Origin: Litoreibacter roseus
Lineage (GTDB): Bacteria > Pseudomonadota > Alphaproteobacteria > Rhodobacterales > Rhodobacteraceae
DNA length: 64,000 bases
NCBI RefSeq assembly: GCF_009811795.1
Contig: NZ_BLJE01000003.1
Coordinates: forward strand, 62,001 to 126,000
Reading direction: 5' to 3'
Part shown: in pieces, positions 48,457-57,254 of the stretch
Numbering within the stretch: position 1 is the stretch's first letter
Layout of the letters: the number at the start of each line of letters is the position of its first letter
Notes under the pieces: model-generated
Told to the model about the DNA's origin: nothing
What the model saw: only the letters and a program-made list of their open reading frames with translations
Database searches by the model: none
Position numbers and translations under genes: made by a program

Positions 48457-48831
48457 TCACCTATCGGTAAAGAAGCGGGCGACGTCACCGCCTTGCGCGA
48501 TCGCCAGGTCTTTGGGCGATTGGCCAAGTTCAGATTTGAACATGCTGTCTGCCCCCGCGTCGATCAGAGCTTCAATAACGGACAGATTTTGTTTTTTCAC
48601 AGCGATATGCAGCGGTGTTTCTCCCATGTCGCCTGCAGCGTTCACGTCTGCGCCTGCCTTGATAAGCTCAAGCGCGGCGTATGCGTTCTCTTGCCATAGC
48701 ATCACATGAAGCGGCGTGTCGCCGTCCGGACGCCTGCTGTCTATCTTGACGGGGTGGGCTGGAAAAAAGCTATCCGCGCAGCTTGCAAGAATGTCCTCCA
48801 GAGTGGCACGGTTTTTGAGTTTTTTGGACAT
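48457..48831 (-). CDS. Ankyrin-repeat protein
   Basis: 124 residues with about two and a half ankyrin repeats: DGDTPLHVMLWQENAYAALELI, and GETPLHIAVKKQNLSVIEALI plus GADVNAAGD and a degenerate third unit (LGQSPKDLAIAQGG). No signal peptide or membrane span. It is probably a cytoplasmic protein-binding module; partners are unknown. It is convergent with the GNAT gene across a 105-base gap and lies 68 bases downstream of the helicase gene on the same strand. Confidence 0.9.
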   Translation of the reverse strand: MSKKLKNRATLEDILASCADSFFPAHPVKIDSRRPDGDTPLHVMLWQENAYAALELIKAGADVNAAGDMGETPLHIAVKKQNLSVIEALIDAGADSMFKSELGQSPKDLAIAQGGDVARFFTDR

Positions 48832-48899
48832 CTAACCGCCTTCAATACCGATGGAACTCGTGGCCGGAATACCATCCCAGCTGGCGTAAGCGCTAAGGT

Positions 48900-50336
48900 T
48901 CAGCTCGCCGCGCGACGTTCCTCAAAGCTTTGAGCGATGAATTGGGGCAGATGATCGCCAAGACCCACCACCTTTTCTCCGCCATCATCTGATTTACGGC
49001 CCCGACCACGTCCGCCGCGAGTCCGGCGCGGTTTGTCTTCACGCATTTGGCTGGGCTTTGGCACCGGCTTTGTGTCAGTGGGTTCTTCCGCGGCTTCGGC
49101 CTTATCCTCGTTCGCCTGCTCAACCACTTCTTCATTCGGAGCAGCTTTCCGGCGGCTGCGTTTCGGCTTCTCTTCGACCTTTTCGGGTTTTGGCATTTCA
49201 GTTTCCCCACGGGGAATGGCCTTCTCGATCAGCCCTTCGATCGCCGCCAGCAGCTTGTCATCCTTCGGCGTCGAGATCATCATTGCCTTGCCCGAGCGGC
49301 CCGCCCGGCCTGTCCGACCAATGCGGTGAACGTAGTCCTCGGAATGAGACGGAACGTCGAAGTTGAACACATGGCTCACGTTTGGAATGTCCAGACCGCG
49401 GGCTGCCACGTCAGATGCGACAAGGAAGCGAATGTCCCCGTCACGAAATCCGTCGAGTGTTTTTGTCCGATGGGACTGGTCCAGATCGCCGTGAATAGGC
49501 TCGGCATCGTGGCCATGGCGCTTGAGCGATTTTGCGACAATATCCACGTCGACTTTCCGGTTGCAGAAGATGATCCCGTTGGTGACGGCCTCGCCTTCTT
49601 TGTCGATCAGATAACGCAAGAAATCGCGTTTCTTTTTCGCTGTTTCCCGACCAGCGCCAGCGATTTCGAAAACCTCCTGGGCTATCGTCTCGGATGCGGT
49701 TGCCTGGCGCGCCACCTCGACCCGTTGGGGGTTTGACAAAAACGTATTGGTGATCCGCTCAATCTCGGGCGCCATGGTGGCCGAGAAAAACAGTGTTTGG
49801 CGGGTAAACGGCGTCAATTGGAAAATCCGCTCGATGTCGGGGATGAACCCCATATCCAGCATCCGGTCGGCTTCATCGACAACCATGATCTGCACACCGG
49901 TCAGCAACAGCTTGCCGCGTTCGAAATGGTCCAGAAGGCGGCCCGGCGTTGCAATCAGGACATCCACGCCACGGTCGATCAGGGCGTCTTGTTCCTTAAA
50001 GCTGACGCCGCCAATAAGCAGCGCCTTGGTCAGCTTGGTGTATTTGGCGTATGTATCGAAATTCTCCGCAACCTGCGCGGCCAGTTCCCGCGTCGGTGCC
50101 AGCACCAGCGACCTCGGCATCCGCGCGCGCGCGCGTCCGCGGTTCAGCAAGGTTATCATTGGTAACGTGAAGCTGGCTGTCTTGCCGGTGCCGGTCTGGG
50201 CAATCCCCAAAACGTCACGTCCTTCGCAGGCATGGGGGATGGCGCCCGCCTGGATCGGTGTCGGCTCGGTATATCCGGCCTCATCAATGGCTTTGAGAAC
50301 TTTAGTATGGAGTTTAAGGTCTGAAAATTTTGTCAT
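48900..50336 (-). CDS. DEAD-box RNA helicase (RhlE-like)
   Basis: 478 residues from the ATG at 50336 (MTKFSDLKLHTKVLKAIDEA); an in-frame start 22 codons earlier gives an atypical N-terminus. Q motif EPTPIQAGAIP, Walker A AQTGTGKTAS, TPGRLLDHF, DEADRMLDMGF, SAT in FFSATMAPEIERI, and the C-terminal HRIGRTGRAGRSG are all present. The basic tail (RTRGGRGRGRKSDDGGE) would bind RNA. It remodels RNA in ribosome assembly or decay; the exact target is unknown. It is divergent from osmC. Confidence 0.94.
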   Translation of the reverse strand: MTKFSDLKLHTKVLKAIDEAGYTEPTPIQAGAIPHACEGRDVLGIAQTGTGKTASFTLPMITLLNRGRARARMPRSLVLAPTRELAAQVAENFDTYAKYTKLTKALLIGGVSFKEQDALIDRGVDVLIATPGRLLDHFERGKLLLTGVQIMVVDEADRMLDMGFIPDIERIFQLTPFTRQTLFFSATMAPEIERITNTFLSNPQRVEVARQATASETIAQEVFEIAGAGRETAKKKRDFLRYLIDKEGEAVTNGIIFCNRKVDVDIVAKSLKRHGHDAEPIHGDLDQSHRTKTLDGFRDGDIRFLVASDVAARGLDIPNVSHVFNFDVPSHSEDYVHRIGRTGRAGRSGKAMMISTPKDDKLLAAIEGLIEKAIPRGETEMPKPEKVEEKPKRSRRKAAPNEEVVEQANEDKAEAAEEPTDTKPVPKPSQMREDKPRRTRGGRGRGRKSDDGGEKVVGLGDHLPQFIAQSFEERRAAS

Positions 50337-50419
50337 GCGTGTCCAAGATTGCGAACGGCCTGGCAGCGGCCTAATCCGAGTATATTGGGACGCAGATTCC
50401 AACGCGTCCCTGCGTCTGA

Positions 50420-50440
50420 CCTGAAACCGTTTGTTTCGGG
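50420..50440. other. Imperfect inverted repeat in the helicase/OsmC divergent gap
   Basis: CCTGAAAC-cgttt-GTTTCGGG: 8-base arms with one G-T/A mismatch position, in the 217-base intergenic region between the helicase (minus) and OsmC (plus) starts. It could be an operator or a 5'-leader hairpin. No matching regulator is known to me. Confidence 0.3.
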
Positions 50441-50553
50441 TGCTTTCACATAGACGACGGTAGCTGTGGCGTCAACAAAGCCTGCCAATCCGTCGCAGGG
50501 AACTCACCTCAGCTCTGCTGCGTTTTTCCACCAACCAAGGAGAGGAGATCGAA

Positions 50554-50979
50554 ATGACTGTAAACACAGGATCAGCGATTTGGCGCGGCGGGCTGAAGGA
50601 TGGCAAAGGCAACATCTCTGCAAAGAGCGGCGTACTGGAGAACGTGCCGTACGGGTTCGCGAAGCGGTTTGAGGGCGAGGCGGGTACAAACCCCGAAGAG
50701 CTGATCGGCGCGGCCCACGCGAGTTGTTTTTCCATGGCCCTGTCAATGGTGCTGGGCGAGCACAATCTGACAGCTGATGAGATCAAAACCAGCGCGGATG
50801 TCACACTGGAACAAGTTGATGGTGGGTTCGCGGTCACCAAATCTCACTTGACGGTCACCGCGCGAATCCCAGGCGCGTCCGAGGACGCATTCGCAGAGGC
50901 TGCCAAGACGGCCAAGGAAAACTGTCCGATCTCAAAACTGCTCAACGCGGACATTACGATGGATGCGTCGTTGGACTAG
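50554..50979 (+). CDS. OsmC-family peroxiredoxin
   Basis: 141-residue organic hydroperoxide reductase of the OsmC type. The peroxidatic cysteine is in AAHASCFSMALSMVL and the resolving cysteine in KENCPISKLL; SAIWRGGLKDGKG is the characteristic N-terminus. OsmC enzymes detoxify organic peroxides and are often induced by osmotic or oxidative stress. A strong AAGGAGAGGAG site precedes the ATG. It ends one base from the convergent TPR gene. Confidence 0.94.
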   Translation: MTVNTGSAIWRGGLKDGKGNISAKSGVLENVPYGFAKRFEGEAGTNPEELIGAAHASCFSMALSMVLGEHNLTADEIKTSADVTLEQVDGGFAVTKSHLTVTARIPGASEDAFAEAAKTAKENCPISKLLNADITMDASLD

Positions 50980-50980
50980 A

Positions 50981-52474
50981 TTATCCGCCCTGCTGCATGC
51001 GGGTGCGCGCGTCTTCTGCTTGAGATCCAGACAATCCTAAGGCCAACGATTTTTCGAGTAGATCGCGCCCTCTGCTGCTTTCACCGGCAGATATCAAGAT
51101 AACGCCGAGGCGGTATGCGGGCAGGGCCGCTTTTGGCGCTTTAGCATGGAGGCTCTCGTAAATGCTCTGGGCGGCTTCTATGTTGCCAGCGCGGTATTGA
51201 GCTAGCCCCAAAGTATCTTCTACCGCTTGGTGCGCGGCTTGAGGTGCAAGGTTCAGGGCAGACTGCGCGTAACGCACTGCTTCTTGGGGTTCATCGTCAG
51301 TGAGCAGATAGGCCAAATTGTTCAACGCGGTCCAATTCGTAGGATCTAGCGCTACCGCAGCACGGTAGTCGGTGATCGCTGCCTCCGAACCGCCTGCTTT
51401 CTCAAACACGATTCCGCGCCAAAGATGATCCGCTGCGTCCGGTTTTCCAGCCTCGACCAACCTGTTGGCGTATGTCAGGGCCTCATCCAAACTTTCCATA
51501 CGATAGTTTGCGAGGCTTGCGCCTTTCAGAAGCGCCTTGTTCTCGGGGTCATGTTCTAGTCCGGCTTCGTAGTGTCCGACTGCCTCGTCGTATCGCCCGA
51601 GCGCACCCATCAGGTTCCCGTATTCGAAAAAGACTGCCGCATTTTTCGGAAATGCGATGAGAGCACGTTGCAAGAGGTCCTCGGCTTCGGTCATCTCGCC
51701 ATCAGTCAGGTGAAAACGCGCACGCCGGACCAGTGCATCACTGCTTGTGCCGCGTGCGACAAGACGATCTAGAAGGGCGATGCCCGCCTCGCGGTTGCCG
51801 TTTGCGACTTCGCCGCGGGCCATCACTTCCAGAACTACGTCAGGAGCGTCCGGCGCATCGGCCCACGGGGTCATCAGCTCGAGTGCGCGATCTACGTTCT
51901 GGGTTTCAATATGCAACAAAGCGAGGTCGGGTTTAACGCCGAGATAGCGCTCTTGCGTTCCGGAAATACCGGTCTCGTAATGACGAATGGCGTCCTCTGT
52001 GCGTCCCTCTGACTCTGCAATTTTCCCCATATACTGATTTGCACGTCGATCTCTAGGGTCACGCAAAAGTGCGGCTTCAAAGTTGTCGCGTGCGGCCCCT
52101 GTTTGACCAAGGGCCCAATGGACAAGGCCGGCATTGGTAAAGACAGATGGGCTGGTCGGCTGAAGCCGCTTTGCAATATCGAAAGCGGCAAGACTTTCTT
52201 CGATTCGACCCAGCTTGCCGAGAGCGAGACCTTGTATTTCGTAGGCGGGCCCTGTTTTCATGCCGCCGGCAATCAGAGCATTGATTTTATCGAGCGCGAC
52301 TTCGGCACGGCCCTGACGTATGTCGTCCGTTATTCTCGAGAGTTCCGCAGTCCCAATTTGACCGGGTAAGCTAAGCTCGTTCTCCAGTTCAAATTCGCTC
52401 GTTGCCGCATTGATTGCTGATGCGGCCATCAAGCACGCCGCTATCGCGGCCGATTTGAACAAAAGGATCTGCAT
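50981..52474 (-). CDS. Secreted tetratricopeptide-repeat protein
   Basis: 497 residues with a signal peptide (MQILLFKSAAIAACLMAASA) and at least ten TPR-like units, for example VFTNAGLVHWALGQTGAARD, VFFEYGNLMGALGRYDEAVG and ALNNLAYLLTDDEPQEAVRY. A periplasmic or surface-associated scaffold is likely. It follows the VWA/VPLPA gene in the same direction, separated by a terminator, and might serve the same surface system. Confidence 0.88.
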   Translation of the reverse strand: MQILLFKSAAIAACLMAASAINAATSEFELENELSLPGQIGTAELSRITDDIRQGRAEVALDKINALIAGGMKTGPAYEIQGLALGKLGRIEESLAAFDIAKRLQPTSPSVFTNAGLVHWALGQTGAARDNFEAALLRDPRDRRANQYMGKIAESEGRTEDAIRHYETGISGTQERYLGVKPDLALLHIETQNVDRALELMTPWADAPDAPDVVLEVMARGEVANGNREAGIALLDRLVARGTSSDALVRRARFHLTDGEMTEAEDLLQRALIAFPKNAAVFFEYGNLMGALGRYDEAVGHYEAGLEHDPENKALLKGASLANYRMESLDEALTYANRLVEAGKPDAADHLWRGIVFEKAGGSEAAITDYRAAVALDPTNWTALNNLAYLLTDDEPQEAVRYAQSALNLAPQAAHQAVEDTLGLAQYRAGNIEAAQSIYESLHAKAPKAALPAYRLGVILISAGESSRGRDLLEKSLALGLSGSQAEDARTRMQQGG

Positions 52475-52547
52475 CTCCGGCTCCCGTGGTTCTGAAGTCT
52501 ACGATAATTTTAGGATGATAGTCTGTCTAATTAAAATGGCCTTAATG

Positions 52548-52576
52548 AAAAAGGGGTGACCGGAGCCACCCCTTTC
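52548..52576 (-). terminator. Intrinsic terminator after the VWA/VPLPA gene
   Basis: On the minus strand, AAAGGGGTG...CACCCCTTT forms a perfect 9-base stem with an 8-base loop, immediately followed by TT and then CATTAAGG. The GC-rich stem closing into a T-run fits Rho-independent termination of the gene ending at 52597. Confidence 0.75.
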
Positions 52577-52596
52577 CTGTGTTTCAGCAGCAAAGC

Positions 52597-53649
52597 TTAC
52601 TTCTTGCGACGGCTCATGAAGCCGCCGAATGCCAGCGCGCCAGCGAGAAGCGGCAGCGAGGCAGGCAGGGGCACAACCGGTGTGCCGCCTGTCACTGTGA
52701 TGCTGTCATCTTCGAATGCAACTGCGCCACCATCGATCAGCGCCGCGATTTGGAAGTCGCAGGTGCCTGGCGTTGCGCCTGTAAATGTTACGTCGAATGT
52801 GAAATCACGGGACGTTTCCCGATCGAAATCACCCGCGTAGCCTTCGCTGATATCCACATCGACACAGCTGCTGTCGCCCGACAACGCAAGGTCGACGGTG
52901 GAGTATGTGTCGAAGGTTGTATCGATCGCATCAATGATCGCGTCTGCAACGCCTGCGCCGGACGATGCTACATCAAATATCTCACCGCCGGTTGCGTCAG
53001 TGATACGTGTGGCTTGCCCTGTGGAGTCCAATCTGCTGGAGTCCACAGCGTGCACGATGATGTCTTCTGCGGCAAGCGCGGCAAGCGCACCGGCTTCCGT
53101 GTAAGTTGTGCCATCGAAGATCCGCGGATCGTGACCGGGAGCATCTCCGAACCACACAACGATGCGGGTGGAGTCATCACGCCAAGCGGTATCTTCCGCA
53201 GTCAGCGTCAACCCTCCCATATTGAATTCCGGTTCGTCGTTACCGCCGCTTGCAAACAGCGAGTTGATACCAGTTTGCACATCTGCCGTGTCATCGGTGA
53301 GATCTGCAGCGACCCTGTAGGTCGTGCTATCGAAGATGTCGCGATACTCAGCTACGCCAAACTGGACATCGCCAAAGCCTGACAACTCGCTCAGAATAGC
53401 GGATGCGTTTGTGCGCACACTACCAATGACACCGCCCATTGAGCCGGTCGTGTCGACAAGGAACATAACATCAAGACGCGCGCTGTCTGGGCGACCTGCG
53501 TCGATTGTCACGGTTTTCTCTATCGTAGTGCTTTCGCCAACTTCCAGCGTTGCGCTGAAGCTTTCTGGATCGATAGAGTCCGCGGATGCTGAGAAGGCCG
53601 AAGCCGCTACAACAGCAGACGCCAACGCCATGGAACGAATATTATACAT
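52597..53649 (-). CDS. von Willebrand factor A-domain protein with VPLPA-type sorting tail
   Basis: 350 residues from the ATG at 53649, which opens with a signal peptide (MYNIRSMALASAVVAASAFS). The VWA domain has a metal-ion-dependent adhesion site, MFLVDTTGSMGGVIG (D-x-T-x-S form), with later T and D in GLTLTAEDTAW and VVWFGDAPGHD. A beta-sandwich-like region follows. The C-terminus VVPLPASLPLLAGALAFGGF then MSRRKK is a VPLPA-CTERM signal: motif, hydrophobic span, basic end. Such tails are recognised by an exosortase-type machinery and lead to surface export. No exosortase gene is in the window. Confidence 0.9.
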   Translation of the reverse strand: MYNIRSMALASAVVAASAFSASADSIDPESFSATLEVGESTTIEKTVTIDAGRPDSARLDVMFLVDTTGSMGGVIGSVRTNASAILSELSGFGDVQFGVAEYRDIFDSTTYRVAADLTDDTADVQTGINSLFASGGNDEPEFNMGGLTLTAEDTAWRDDSTRIVVWFGDAPGHDPRIFDGTTYTEAGALAALAAEDIIVHAVDSSRLDSTGQATRITDATGGEIFDVASSGAGVADAIIDAIDTTFDTYSTVDLALSGDSSCVDVDISEGYAGDFDRETSRDFTFDVTFTGATPGTCDFQIAALIDGGAVAFEDDSITVTGGTPVVPLPASLPLLAGALAFGGFMSRRKK

Positions 53650-53854
53650 TTTACTCTCGCAAGTTGGGACTAACATAATGCTTAAGGCACCGTTAATTTT
53701 TGGCACTTTTCCGCCTAAAAGTAAACGCATTCGCCGTGAAAAGAACATAAAATACTTCTATATCTATGATTTAAATAGACTTTTTTGGTTCCATCAACAT
53801 TATGTGTTTTTCGTAAAGATCCGCCCGGAGCATCAGTTTGACACCCTGCTGAAC

Positions 53855-53877
53855 ACTGTTTTCAGCGCTGAAACAGT
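53855..53877. other. Inverted repeat in the 261-base AT-rich gap upstream of the VWA gene
   Basis: ACTGTTTTCAGC/GCTGAAACAGT pair over 11 bases with one bulged T. The rest of 53650-53910 is AT-rich and carries no credible gene. The element sits 33 bases past the stop of the gene at 53911 on the minus strand; no T-run follows in that direction, so it is either a Rho-assisted end, a processing hairpin, or an operator for the VWA promoter. Confidence 0.4.
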
Positions 53878-53910
53878 CTAAAGGTTAAAAAAAATGGCTT
53901 ACTATAGCCG

Positions 53911-54387
53911 TCAGTTGGCTTGTTCGGCTTGCGCCGCGATCAAACGTACAGTCTGAAATGTCTCTGGGTCTTCAACCAGATCCAATGTTCCAGCGACCGT
54001 GATCTCCGTGCCCGGTGCCATGTCCGGTAAGGGGGTTACGAGTTCGACTTCCAGGGTCGGACCGTAGCCGCCCGTGCCACAGAAAGGGCAATCCGCAGGG
54101 TCTTCCACCAGGAGGAATTGTGTGACGTAGGCTTGCGCTTGGACGGGCATATAATAGCCAGTGATCCGGAAATTTTCGGTCGACCGAAGCAACTCTTCGG
54201 GGAAGGTTTTCTCGGCGTGCCAGCTTGTAGGGGTTTCGACCTCTTTCACTTCAATCTGGCGCAACAGGTCCCACGCGGCCCATCCGGCCTCATCCGCCGT
54301 GGCAGACGCAGGCGAGACGGCGGCCGCAAGGCAAGCCGCAACCGCCGCCCGTTTCAATTGTCCGAACGCGTTAGCTGGTCGGATCAC
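53911..54387 (-). CDS. Exported protein of unknown function, coupled to prfC
   Basis: 158 residues from a GTG whose last two bases are in the prfC stop codon; AAGGAG in the prfC tail is eight bases upstream. The signal peptide ends near ACLAAAVSPASATA. The mature part has FRITGYYMPVQAQAYVTQFL, then a cysteine pair DCPFCGTGG and an OB-like strand region (TEITVAGTLDLVEDPE). The pattern of a YMPV strand and a later cysteine region recalls DUF3299-type periplasmic proteins, but I am not sure. Its translation likely depends on prfC. Confidence 0.72.
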   Translation of the reverse strand: MIRPANAFGQLKRAAVAACLAAAVSPASATADEAGWAAWDLLRQIEVKEVETPTSWHAEKTFPEELLRSTENFRITGYYMPVQAQAYVTQFLLVEDPADCPFCGTGGYGPTLEVELVTPLPDMAPGTEITVAGTLDLVEDPETFQTVRLIAAQAEQAN

Positions 54388-55991
54388 ACCATCATCTCCT
54401 TCGTGGAGGAGAGCGTGATGTCGGGATAGTCCCGCTCGACCCGGTCGATGTCCCATTGCAGGCGGGTCAGGTAAACAACGTCGCCGTCATTGTCGTGGCT
54501 TATATGCTGTTTGTTGGCGGCAACGAATGCATCGACGGCCTCCTTCGAGCCGGTCACCCAGCGGGCTGAAGTAAATTGCGACGCTTCGAAGCGCACCGGC
54601 AAGCCGTACTCCAACTCGATCCGGCTGGCGAGCACTTCGAACTGCAGCGCACCGACGACACCCACGATGAAGCCCGAGCCGAAGGCCGGTTTGAACACCT
54701 TGGCGGCACCTTCCTCGGCAAACTGCATCAGCGCCTTTTCCAAGTGCTTGGACTTCAGGGGGTCGCCCGCACGGCAGGTTTGCAAGAGTTCCGGCGCAAA
54801 ACTGGGGATTCCCGTTGCGCGCAGACCTTCGCCCTCGGTCAGAGTATCGCCGATCCGAAGCTGCCCGTGGTTGGGGATACCAATAATGTCACCGGCCCAC
54901 GCCTCTTCCGCAAGCTCCCGGTCACTGGCCAGAAACAGAACGGGGTTCGATATTGCCATCGGCTTCTTCGACCGGACATGCGTCAGTTTCATGCCGCGTT
55001 TGAAATGCCCCGAAGCCATGCGCACAAAAGCCACACGGTCCCGGTGTTTGGGATCCATGTTGGCCTGCACCTTGAATACGAAGCCCGCGACTTTCTTTTC
55101 GTCCGGCGCGATTTGGCGCGGCTCTGCGGGTTGAGGTTGGGGAACGGGGCCGTATTCGGCAATGCCCTGCATAAGCTCCTGTACCCCGAAGGAGTTGATG
55201 GCCGATCCAAACCAGATCGGTGTCAACGTCCCGTCCAAAAGGGCCTGATGGTCGAGCGGTGGCAAGAGCTCTTTCGCCATCTCGACCTCTTCGAGGAATT
55301 TGCTCAAGAGTTCTGCGGGCACGTGTTCGGCGAGTTTCGGATCATCTAGACCGTTGATCTGGATGCTTTCGGCGACCTTGTTTCGGTCTGCCCGGTCCAT
55401 CAGTTCAAGCCTGTCGCGCAAAAGATCGTAGCATCCAAGGAAGTCCCGCCCGACCCCGATGGGCCAAGAGGCCGGCGTAACGTCAATCGCGAGGTTTTCT
55501 TGAATTTCGTCAATGATCTCGAACGTATCGCGGCTTTCGCGGTCCATTTTGTTGCAAAAGGTCAAGATTGGAAGGTCACGCAAACGGCACACTTCGAAGA
55601 GTTTTTGGGTCTGGCTCTCCACCCCCTTGGCCCCGTCGATCACCATGACCGCCGCATCGACAGCGGTCAGGGTGCGGTAAGTGTCTTCCGAGAAATCAGA
55701 GTGGCCGGGTGTGTCGACGAGGTTGAACCGATACTTGCCGAAATCAAAGGACATGGCAGAGGCAGAGACCGAGATGCCGCGATCTTTCTCCATCTGCATG
55801 AAGTCCGATCGTGTGCGCCGCGCTTCCCCCTTCGCGCGCACCTGTCCTGCCATCTGGATTGCGCCGCCATAAAGAAGGAATTTCTCTGTGAGCGTCGTCT
55901 TGCCCGCATCGGGGTGCGAGATGATGGCAAAGGTCCGGCGCCGCGCGATCTCGGGCGGCAGCTCTGGCTGGTTGGAGGCACGGTCTAACAT
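54384..55991 (-). CDS. prfC: Peptide chain release factor 3
   Basis: 535-residue GTPase that recycles RF1/RF2 after termination. The start MLDRASNQPELPPEIARRRT at 55991 is chosen over a GTG/ATG 20 codons upstream. G1 is ISHPDAGKTTLTEK, switch regions MEKDRGISVSASAM, G3 VDTPGHSDF, G4 FCNKMDRE. The C-half has the EF-G-like domain with GVVGALQFEVLASRIELEYG. The stop overlaps the next gene's GTG. Confidence 0.96.
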   Translation of the reverse strand: MLDRASNQPELPPEIARRRTFAIISHPDAGKTTLTEKFLLYGGAIQMAGQVRAKGEARRTRSDFMQMEKDRGISVSASAMSFDFGKYRFNLVDTPGHSDFSEDTYRTLTAVDAAVMVIDGAKGVESQTQKLFEVCRLRDLPILTFCNKMDRESRDTFEIIDEIQENLAIDVTPASWPIGVGRDFLGCYDLLRDRLELMDRADRNKVAESIQINGLDDPKLAEHVPAELLSKFLEEVEMAKELLPPLDHQALLDGTLTPIWFGSAINSFGVQELMQGIAEYGPVPQPQPAEPRQIAPDEKKVAGFVFKVQANMDPKHRDRVAFVRMASGHFKRGMKLTHVRSKKPMAISNPVLFLASDRELAEEAWAGDIIGIPNHGQLRIGDTLTEGEGLRATGIPSFAPELLQTCRAGDPLKSKHLEKALMQFAEEGAAKVFKPAFGSGFIVGVVGALQFEVLASRIELEYGLPVRFEASQFTSARWVTGSKEAVDAFVAANKQHISHDNDGDVVYLTRLQWDIDRVERDYPDITLSSTKEMMV

Positions 55992-56096
55992 GGGACAGCA
56001 TATAGAGACGGCCGCAGGGAAGGGGAAGTGGGCCCGCGCGGCACCCGACATCTATTTCGCCGGACCCGGTCCATCCTGCTGCGCGACAGCAGGTGC

Positions 56097-56594
56097 TTAG
56101 CTGTATGCGCCCGCGGAATAGGTCAGCTCGTAGGAATGGCTGTAAAGCTCAAACACGATGCCGAACGGGTCCTCCACATAGACCATGCGATAGGGCTTTT
56201 CGTTGGGGTAGTAGTACCGCACGGGCATCCTTTGCTTTCCACCCGCAGCCACAATCTTTTCCAAGAGCCCTTCAAGGTCCGGGTCCTGAATGCAGAAATG
56301 AAACGTGCCGGTCTGGCGAAAATCCATGTTGTTTTCCGGCGTGTGATTGCCATCGAACTGAAACAGTTCGATCCCAATGCGATCTGCCGTGGCCAGATGC
56401 GCGATCCGCAGCTTCTTCCAGTTCGATCCGAACACGTCGGTGCACATTGTTCCGATATCGCTGCCGTCTTCGATCACATCGGTTGGCGGCATGATGACGT
56501 AGAAGCCCAACACATCGGCATAGAATTTCATGGCGGCGTCGACATCCGGCACGGACAGTCCGATATGAGAAAAGGTTCTGGGGTATTGGGACAT
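56097..56594 (-). CDS. Glyoxalase/VOC-superfamily protein
   Basis: 165 residues, two beta-alpha-beta-beta-beta modules. FSHIGLSVPDVDAAMKFYADVLGF is the N-terminal metal-ligand His region; HFCIQDPDLEGLLEKI and YVEDPFGIVFELYSHSYE give the later His and Glu. It could be a lactoylglutathione lyase-like, dioxygenase or isomerase; the substrate cannot be read. Upstream of the start there is a 212-base divergent gap. Confidence 0.85.
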   Translation of the reverse strand: MSQYPRTFSHIGLSVPDVDAAMKFYADVLGFYVIMPPTDVIEDGSDIGTMCTDVFGSNWKKLRIAHLATADRIGIELFQFDGNHTPENNMDFRQTGTFHFCIQDPDLEGLLEKIVAAGGKQRMPVRYYYPNEKPYRMVYVEDPFGIVFELYSHSYELTYSAGAYS

Positions 56595-56773
56595 CAGTGT
56601 TCCTGAACATGGATCCGGACAGCGCGGTCTTGCATGTCACGAACTGCGGCCCACGCGGCTTGGGTCAAGGTGTTTTGCGAAAATGCCCATGCAAATGCCG
56701 CGCTCCGAACCGGAGCCGCCTGAAAAGGGAAAGGCTGCTGTCTTGTTTCTGTTAACCGACTCGGGCAATGTGA

Positions 56774-56788
56774 GAACATTAAGAGAAC
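56774..56788 (+). promoter_or_regulatory. LexA-like box (GAAC-N7-GAAC)
   Basis: GAACATTAAGAGAAC is a direct repeat GAAC with exactly seven bases between, the form bound by LexA in Rhodobacter and other alphaproteobacteria (GTTC-N7-GTTC read on the other strand). It ends 18 bases before the SnoaL-like gene's ATG. About two matches in either orientation are expected by chance in 64 kb, so the site is suggestive rather than proven. Confidence 0.4.
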
Positions 56789-56806
56789 ATATGTGGGAGA
56801 ATGAAG

Positions 56807-57175
56807 ATGGGTTTGAATGAGATTGCCAAGGAACTGGTCGCCGGGTGTCGTGAAGGTCGTGAAACGGAAAACCTCGACAAGCTGTATGCGCCCGACATCG
56901 TGTCGGTCGAAGCGCAGGATATGGGCGACGGTCGCGAGGCCAAAGGTATCGAGGCCATCAAAGGTAAGCATGCATGGTGGGACAGCACGTTTGAGGTGAT
57001 TGACGCCAAGACGTCCGATCCGTTTCCCCATGGCGATGACAAGTTCGCCGTGATCTTCGAGGTGAAGGCGAAAAACAAAGAAAGCGGCGAAATCTCCGAT
57101 ATGAAGGAAATTGGTCTTTACCATGTGAACGGCGGCAAGATCGTCCGGGAAGAGTTCTTCTACGGCGCTGAGTGA
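56807..57175 (+). CDS. SnoaL/NTF2-like protein
   Basis: 122 residues. The ATG at 56807 is favoured over the one at 56801 because GGAGA lies six bases before it. IAKELVAGCREGRETENLDKL, then LYAPDIVSVEAQ and FEVKAKNKESGEISDMKE fit the NTF2/SnoaL cone-like fold used by ketosteroid isomerases, cyclases and many proteins of unknown role. It is preceded by a LexA-like site. Function unknown. Confidence 0.82.
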   Translation: MGLNEIAKELVAGCREGRETENLDKLYAPDIVSVEAQDMGDGREAKGIEAIKGKHAWWDSTFEVIDAKTSDPFPHGDDKFAVIFEVKAKNKESGEISDMKEIGLYHVNGGKIVREEFFYGAE

Positions 57176-57254
57176 CGCGTCAGATCGCTAATGCCTTTTC
57201 CCGCGCGGATGCCGATGCTACCTCCGGTCTTATCATAGTACCGGAGGACGCAGA

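Noticed and set aside
53324-53881. 185-codon plus-strand frame opposite the VWA gene start
   Set aside because: Antisense to the signal peptide and VWA domain; its C-terminal half is translated AT-rich intergenic sequence.
56594-57124. 176-codon minus-strand frame between the VOC and SnoaL-like genes
   Set aside because: It covers the SnoaL-like gene on the opposite strand, which has a better ribosome site and a coherent fold.
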